This document shows positions 59,570 through 64,000 of a DNA stretch of 64,000 nucleotides, in pieces (within the stretch, counting starts at the first letter, position 1; every line of letters begins with the position of its first letter). This DNA is from Brevundimonas sp. (GTDB lineage: Bacteria; Pseudomonadota; Alphaproteobacteria; Caulobacterales; Caulobacteraceae): positions 124,001 through 188,000 of the forward strand of contig NZ_JAUXQZ010000025.1 of the NCBI RefSeq assembly GCF_030682035.1, written 5' to 3'. Position numbers and translations under genes: made by a program. The notes beneath the pieces were generated by a model. That model searched no databases. It was not told the origin of the DNA and saw only the letters and a list, made by a program, of their open reading frames with translations.

Positions 59570-59730
59570 GGCTTGTGTCCTTCGGCAGTGTGGACTCGTC
59601 CGGCGCGACGCGCGACCGTTGGCGACATTGGAGGCGAGGTCAAACCATCTCCCGCTCTGCTCAACAGAATCCGGCACGCCCCGGGGACCTGCCACTCCGT
59701 TCGCGGTGGACGCGATCGCCCGCGGACATC

Positions 59731-60705
59731 GTGCGCAGCCTGGCCGCGCGCGCTGTCAAACGCCCCGCCACCTCCCCTCCACGATCACCTTCGGGCGAGG
59801 CTCGCCTGACGCGTCTGCCCATCAATGGCGAACCCCAATGGCTGCTGATCCGGGGAGAGCCCCGCGACGCGCCCGTCATATTGTTTCTGCATGGCGGGCC
59901 GGGCATGCCGTCGATGTATCTGTCGCGCCTGTGGGCCGGCGGCCTGGAACGCGAGGCGTTGCTCGTGCAGTGGGACCGTTATGGAGCGGGCAAGTCCTGG
60001 GTCTGGCAGCGCGAGGCCGGGCGGTTGCGCACCAGCCGGGAGGTCGATGACGCGATCGCCCTGATCACCCATCTGCAGGCGACCTGTCGCACCGGCCCGG
60101 TGATCGTGCTCGGCCATTCTTACGGGGCCTATCTCGCCGTCGCTCTCGCCCGGCGCCGTCCCGACCTGGTGCGCGCGCTGATCGCCGTCAGTCCCATGAC
60201 GGTGTCGCACGCGGCTGAACTCGTGCACCAGGACGTCTGGTTGCGCGGCCGCGCGGAAGCCGCGGCGGATCGGCGGCTTCTCGCGCGCCTGGACGACGCG
60301 CGTGAGTGGGATCGCGGGCCTGATGTGTTCCGATACGGCGGTGGTGTGGTCGGCCTCGCCTCGCCCTTCACCTTGGGAGCCCTGGCGCTGGAGGCTCCCG
60401 AATACAGTCTGATGGATCTATTTCGGCTGGCGTCCGGAATCCGCGACGCCCATCGTCATTTCGTCATGGACGGACCGGCGCTGCCTCTCATGGACAACGC
60501 CGTCCATTTCGGGATGCCTGTCCATGTGGTCATCGGCGCCCAGGATCGCATCACGTCGATCGACACCGTCCGTCCATGGTTCGACGCCTTGCAGGCGCCT
60601 GAAAAGACATGGACCGTCCTGGATCACAGCGCGCACCTGCCCTTCATCGAGGAGCCCGACCAGTTCGCCACGATCATAAGGGGCCTCGTCGTTCAGGCGG
60701 CCTGA
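59731..60705 (+). CDS. Alpha/beta hydrolase, proline iminopeptidase-like
   Basis: From the GTG at 59731 the protein has 324 residues. It carries the S33-family motif LFLHGGPGMPSMY at about residues 50-62, the nucleophile elbow GHSYGAY at about 131-137, and the late histidine in DHSAHLPFIEEP. HGGPG-type proteins include proline iminopeptidases and related aminopeptidases or esterases. An in-frame GTG at 59575 would add 52 residues but overlaps the divergent mprF promoter region and has no family support, so the shorter start is used with caution. Confidence 0.78.
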   Translation: MRSLAARAVKRPATSPPRSPSGEARLTRLPINGEPQWLLIRGEPRDAPVILFLHGGPGMPSMYLSRLWAGGLEREALLVQWDRYGAGKSWVWQREAGRLRTSREVDDAIALITHLQATCRTGPVIVLGHSYGAYLAVALARRRPDLVRALIAVSPMTVSHAAELVHQDVWLRGRAEAAADRRLLARLDDAREWDRGPDVFRYGGGVVGLASPFTLGALALEAPEYSLMDLFRLASGIRDAHRHFVMDGPALPLMDNAVHFGMPVHVVIGAQDRITSIDTVRPWFDALQAPEKTWTVLDHSAHLPFIEEPDQFATIIRGLVVQAA

Positions 60706-60987
60706 CCCGGCAGCACTCGATATGCATCGGGTTTACGTTGCAGCGCCTCCCGGCAGCGGACCTTCCGAACCGCAGCTTTGAATCAGAAGCAGTCGAAGTC
60801 TGGAGCAACTGTCGGACGGGCGTTTGAGCGTAAGCGCAATAGCGCACGTCGAGAGCTCCCGACTCGTTTCCGTGTAATAACTGAGCCAATTCAGCGGGAA
60901 GGCGGGCGCAGGTTGGGCGAGTTACAGCCCGGCGTCAAAACACAGCCAAGCGTTACACTAGCCATCTATCTGATTGCATGAGGAAAA
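60706..60987. other. Intergenic region before tRNA-Arg
   Basis: This 282-bp region is slightly AT-richer than the flanking genes. I see no ORF with an SD, no strong stem with a T-run and no repeat in it. It lies downstream of both the hydrolase (plus) and the tRNA (minus), so it is a convergent gap. Confidence 0.5.
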
Positions 60988-61064
60988 TGGCGCGCCCGGA
61001 ACGATTCGAACGTCCGACCCTCAGATTCGTAGTCTGATGCTCTATCCAGCTGAGCTACGGGCGC
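60988..61064 (-). tRNA. tRNA-Arg (anticodon ACG)
   Basis: The minus strand folds into a 77-nt tRNA with encoded CCA. The acceptor stem is GCGCCCG with CGGGCGC, the D arm has AGCTGGATAGAGC, and the anticodon stem TCAGA/TCTGA encloses CTACGAA, so the anticodon is ACG. The T arm has GTTCGAAT. It would read CGU, and after deamination to inosine also CGC and CGA. Confidence 0.97.
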
Positions 61065-61251
61065 GCTTGGCCGCGAACGGCGAGGGCGGGTATCTAGCGG
61101 AGGCGGGGGCGGGGGGCAAGGGCTGTGCGGCGGGTTTTCGGTGTTCCTTTCCGGCCGCGCAGGGAAGGGCCGGAGGGACGGGGGGTTCCGTTCGGGCGGA
61201 CCGCGGGCCAAGGTGCGCCGCCCTCCCGAATCCGCCTCCAGTGAGTCCGCC

Positions 61252-63057
61252 ATGATCGCCTTCCCGCCCCGGCCCCTGCGGGCCGTTACGGCCGCCGTCA
61301 TTGCGGCGTCGATGGCGCTGGCGGGTTGCGCGGGCGGAGAGCCCGGGCCTTGGGCGCAGTCCGGACCCGCGGCGCCCCTCCCGGCGCCCGTCCCGGCGCC
61401 CACGGCGGTCCAGGCTCCGATGGCGCGCGGCCCCTTCGTGGCGGCGGCCAATCCGCTGGCGGTCGAGGCCGGGCTGAAGGTCTTGCGCGAGGGCGGTTCG
61501 GCGGTCGATGCGGCCGTGGCCGTGCAAGCGGTTCTGGGTCTGGTCGAGCCGCAGTCCTCGGGTCTCGGCGGGGGCGCCTTCATGATGGTGTTCGACGCCC
61601 GGACCGGCGAGGTCACCAGCTATGACGGACGCGAAACCGCGCCGGCGGCGGCGACGCCCGAGCTGTTCCTTGAGAACGGACGCTCCCTTGGGATCGGCGA
61701 CGCCATCCTGAGTGGGCGGTCGACCGGCTCCCCCGGGGCGGTGGCCATGCTGGCCATGGCGCAGGAGGCGCATGGCCGGCTGCCGTGGAGCGCCCTGTTC
61801 GGCGAGGCGGAACGGCTGGCGCGCGACGGCTTTGTGGTCAGCCCACGGCTGGCGGGCTTCATCGCCGCCACGCGGGGGCAGGCGCGGACGCGTTGGGCCA
61901 ATGCCTATTTCACCCGGGCCGACGGCGAGCGATACGTCGCAGGCGACGTGCTGCGCAACGCCGACTATGCCGACACCGTGGCCGAGCTGGCGACGGGCGG
62001 GGCCGAGGGCTTCTACCGCGGCCGGATCGCACGCGAGATCGCCGCCACGGTGGCGGAGGAACCGCGGCCGGGGGCGCTGACGGCCCAGGACATCGCCGCC
62101 TATCAGCCGATCGAGCGCGGGGCCCTGTGCCGGCCCTACCGGATCTATGTGATTTGCGTGCCGCCGCCGCCGTCCAGCGGCGTGGCGGTGCTGCAGCTGC
62201 TGGCCATGGCCGAGCGGACGCCCGACATTGCCCTGGGTCCCGACAGCGCCGAGGCCTGGACCGCCTTCGCCCAGCTACAGCGGCTGATGTACGCCGATCG
62301 CGACCGGTACGTCGGCGACCCCGGCTTTGTTCGTGTGCCGGTGCAGGGGCTGCTGGACCCGGGGTATACGGGAGCGCGCGCGGCCCTGGCGCCTGGCTTG
62401 ACCGGGGCGGCCGAGGCGGGGACGCCGCCGGGCGGAATGCTGGCCGGGCCGGACGCCACGAACGAGCCGGCGGGAACCTCGCATTTCGTCATCGTCGACG
62501 CCGAGGGCAATGCGGTCAGCATGACCACCACGGTCGAGAGCGTGTTCGGCTCGGGCCGGATGGCGGCGGGCTTCTTCCTCAACAATGAGCTGACCGACTT
62601 CTCGTTCGCCCCGACACGGCCGGACGGCGCGCCTGTGGCCAACGCCGTGGCGGCGGGCAAGCGTCCGCGCTCGTCGATGGCGCCCATTCTCATCCTTGAT
62701 CGCCAAGGGCGGCTGGTCGGAGCCCTGGGCTCGCCGGGCGGGTCCTCGATCCTGGCCTATAACGCCCGGGCGCTGATCGCGGTGCTGGACTGGGGACTGC
62801 CCGTCCAGACGGCGTTCAACCTGCCCAATCTGGTGGCGCGGGGCGACGGGTTCGGCGCGGATACCGAGCGGTTTTCCGAGGCCTTGCGGGCGGGGCTGAC
62901 GGCGCGCGGCGTGACCTTGCGGCCCAACGACAGCGAAACTTCGGGCTTGCATGGCGGAATATGGCGTCAGGGTCCGGACGGCTGGGCCTGGGACGGAGGG
63001 GCGGACAATCGTCGGGAGGGCGTGGCCCGCGTGGAGGCAGTAGGCAGTAGGCAATAG
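61252..63057 (+). CDS. ggt: Gamma-glutamyltransferase lipoprotein
   Basis: The 601-residue protein starts with a signal peptide ending in a lipobox (MALAGC), so it is a likely lipoprotein. A proline/alanine linker follows, then ANPLAVEAGLKVLREGGSAVDAAVAVQAVLGLVEPQSSGLGGGAF, which is the GGT large-subunit start in residues about 61-106. The autocatalytic threonine is in GTSHFVIVDAEGNAVSMTTTVE (about 409). Family enzymes cleave glutathione and other gamma-glutamyl compounds. The last residues and the TAG stop are encoded by heptamer locus E. Confidence 0.92.
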   Translation: MIAFPPRPLRAVTAAVIAASMALAGCAGGEPGPWAQSGPAAPLPAPVPAPTAVQAPMARGPFVAAANPLAVEAGLKVLREGGSAVDAAVAVQAVLGLVEPQSSGLGGGAFMMVFDARTGEVTSYDGRETAPAAATPELFLENGRSLGIGDAILSGRSTGSPGAVAMLAMAQEAHGRLPWSALFGEAERLARDGFVVSPRLAGFIAATRGQARTRWANAYFTRADGERYVAGDVLRNADYADTVAELATGGAEGFYRGRIAREIAATVAEEPRPGALTAQDIAAYQPIERGALCRPYRIYVICVPPPPSSGVAVLQLLAMAERTPDIALGPDSAEAWTAFAQLQRLMYADRDRYVGDPGFVRVPVQGLLDPGYTGARAALAPGLTGAAEAGTPPGGMLAGPDATNEPAGTSHFVIVDAEGNAVSMTTTVESVFGSGRMAAGFFLNNELTDFSFAPTRPDGAPVANAVAAGKRPRSSMAPILILDRQGRLVGALGSPGGSSILAYNARALIAVLDWGLPVQTAFNLPNLVARGDGFGADTERFSEALRAGLTARGVTLRPNDSETSGLHGGIWRQGPDGWAWDGGADNRREGVARVEAVGSRQ

Positions 63058-63146
63058 GGCTCAGGGGGCTTGGAGATCAGCCGCAGTCTGGCTCTCACCT
63101 ACTGCCTACTGCCTACTGCCTGATCCCTGAAACCTAATCCCTATTC
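63031..63146. repeat. Inverted heptamer array, locus E, bridging two convergent stop codons
   Basis: The left arm at 63031-63065 has five units NNNNAGG (GTGGAGG, CAGTAGG twice, CAATAGG, GCTCAGG). The right arm at 63098-63146 has seven units CCTNNNN (CCTACTG three times, CCTGATC, CCTGAAA, CCTAATC, CCTATTC). The left arm contains the ggt stop, and the right arm contains the stop of the convergent LpxR-like gene. The spacer is 32 bp. Confidence 0.92.
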
Positions 63147-64000
63147 GGGTTTGATCGACAGCTGAAAAGCGATGACGCCTTCGGAGACGTCGGTATCGAT
63201 GCCATGTCCGGCGCGCAGGCCTTCGACGCCGATCTCGCGGTAGATCAGTCCGAACGAGCTCTGGACCGCGCCGCGCCGCATGGCCACGCCGAGGGAGGCG
63301 TCGCCCATGAACACACCCTTGTCCTGGCTTATGCCCGAGCGGTCGTAGTCGCCGTCGCGGTTGCGGGCCCAGTTGTAGCCGACCGCCCGCCCCGAACCGG
63401 CCGCATACAGATACCAGCGCGGCCGCTGGCCGAACGCCTCTTCGCCGTCGGGCACCAGGTGGTCGAGGTCCGGTCCGATACGCAGGGTCGCCCCGGCCTC
63501 GGTCGTGCCGCCCCGCGAGCCGACGCCGACGCCGACATGGGGCGTCAGGGTTACGTCGAGGCCCGACGCCGTCTGGCCGAGGATCTCGGTCCAGCCGCGA
63601 GTATAGGTCAGGTCGTAATGTGCGGCCTCATAGGCCGCCGGATCGAGCGGTCCGGGCGGCAGGGGCGATCCATCGACCCGACGCACGGGCCCCTCGGTGC
63701 GTAGCCGCAGCCGATCGTCGAAAGCGCTGTTCTCGAACCAGACGTCGCGGCTGGAAGCGACCCAGGGCGAGGTGCGATCGCGGGCAGGGGAGTAGCCGGT
63801 CCAGCCGTCGTCGGGGCCGAAATCGGCGCGGTCCGCGGCGGCGAAGCGGGACTCGCGGTCGAGCCGGGTCAGCAGGTCGGAGACCGTGGTGGGGCGTTCG
63901 GGGGTGACAATCCAGGCGTTGGACAAGGCCACCTGCGGTGCGCGGGACCCGGGTGGCGATTGAACAGCGAACGCCGGGGCCGCACAGGCCACAGTCGCCA
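63141..64000 (-). CDS. LpxR-like (DUF2219) outer-membrane protein, N-terminus cut by window edge
   Basis: The reading is open to the right edge of the window. The first residues seen, ACAAPAFAVQ, look like the end of a signal peptide, so little of the mature protein is missing. Features such as GQRPRWYLYAAGSGRAVGYN, SGISQDKGVFMGDASLGVAMRRG and alternating beta strands in the C-terminal half match LpxR/DUF2219 proteins. LpxR is an outer-membrane lipid A 3'-O-deacylase; whether this member keeps the activity is unknown. The TAG stop is in heptamer locus E. Confidence 0.65.
   Translation of the reverse strand, partial: ATVACAAPAFAVQSPPGSRAPQVALSNAWIVTPERPTTVSDLLTRLDRESRFAAADRADFGPDDGWTGYSPARDRTSPWVASSRDVWFENSAFDDRLRLRTEGPVRRVDGSPLPPGPLDPAAYEAAHYDLTYTRGWTEILGQTASGLDVTLTPHVGVGVGSRGGTTEAGATLRIGPDLDHLVPDGEEAFGQRPRWYLYAAGSGRAVGYNWARNRDGDYDRSGISQDKGVFMGDASLGVAMRRGAVQSSFGLIYREIGVEGLRAGHGIDTDVSEGVIAFQLSIKPE

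Overview
The window is GC-rich alphaproteobacterial chromosome and most likely comes from a member of the Caulobacterales such as Brevundimonas or a close relative of Caulobacter. The reasons are the gene order mutM, enoyl-CoA hydratase, rpsT, dnaA, dnaN, recF, gyrB, a DnaA protein that resembles the Caulobacter one, GANTC (CcrM-type) sites upstream of dnaA, and a chemotaxis cluster whose order (mcpA-cheX-cheYI-cheA-cheW-cheR-cheB-cheYII-cheD-cheU-cheYIII-cheE) is the one known from Caulobacter crescentus. The genus is an inference; no rRNA is present.

Layout. 1-2.7 kb: a truncated phosphohexomutase, gpmA and a RibD-like deaminase. 2.8-5.3 kb: two overlapping paralogous pentapeptide-repeat genes. 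5.4-10.4 kb: a small heat-shock protein with a possible RNA thermometer, two exported methyltransferase-fold proteins coupled to a lysophospholipase-like hydrolase, a hisN-type phosphatase and an XRE regulator. 10.5-19 kb: a GlsB-like stress protein, typA, an OPT transporter, mutM, DUF1697, membrane proteins, enoyl-CoA hydratase and rpsT. 19.3-28.2 kb: the dnaA-dnaN-recF-gyrB replication block, interrupted between dnaN and recF by an AT-richer AlbA_2/Schlafen-type ATPase gene and between recF and gyrB by a 250-bp inverted-repeat element. 28.2-32.5 kb: a small secreted protein, an orphan C5 DNA methyltransferase and a hybrid histidine kinase. 32.5-36.2 kb: pyrimidine degradation genes rutBCDA with divergent rutE. 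36.3-41 kb: a two-partner secretion operon (TpsB, TpsA) translationally coupled to an L,D-transpeptidase-like gene. 41.6-44.4 kb: a FixLJ-like pair and a single-domain response regulator. 44.6-54.2 kb: the chemotaxis operon, followed by a second hybrid kinase. 56.1-57 kb: a decayed patch with an IS3-type relic and a frameshifted DUF1003 gene. 57-64 kb: MprF, an HGGPG-type hydrolase, tRNA-Arg(ACG), gamma-glutamyltransferase and an LpxR-like protein that runs off the edge.

The most unusual DNA-level signal is a class of intergenic element present five times (about 9.9, 16.0, 18.0, 21.2 and 63.1 kb). Each has a short array of 7-nt units, a spacer of roughly 30-80 bp, then an array of the complementary 7-nt units. 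Three copies share one heptamer (AGTGGCG/CTCGCCA); the other two have the same architecture with unrelated heptamers. They abut start or stop codons, and one supplies the stop codons of two convergent genes. One lies between dnaA and dnaN. Other observations are an SD-sequestering hairpin in front of hsp20, compensating indels in the DUF1003 gene, and a rut cluster without rutF or rutG.
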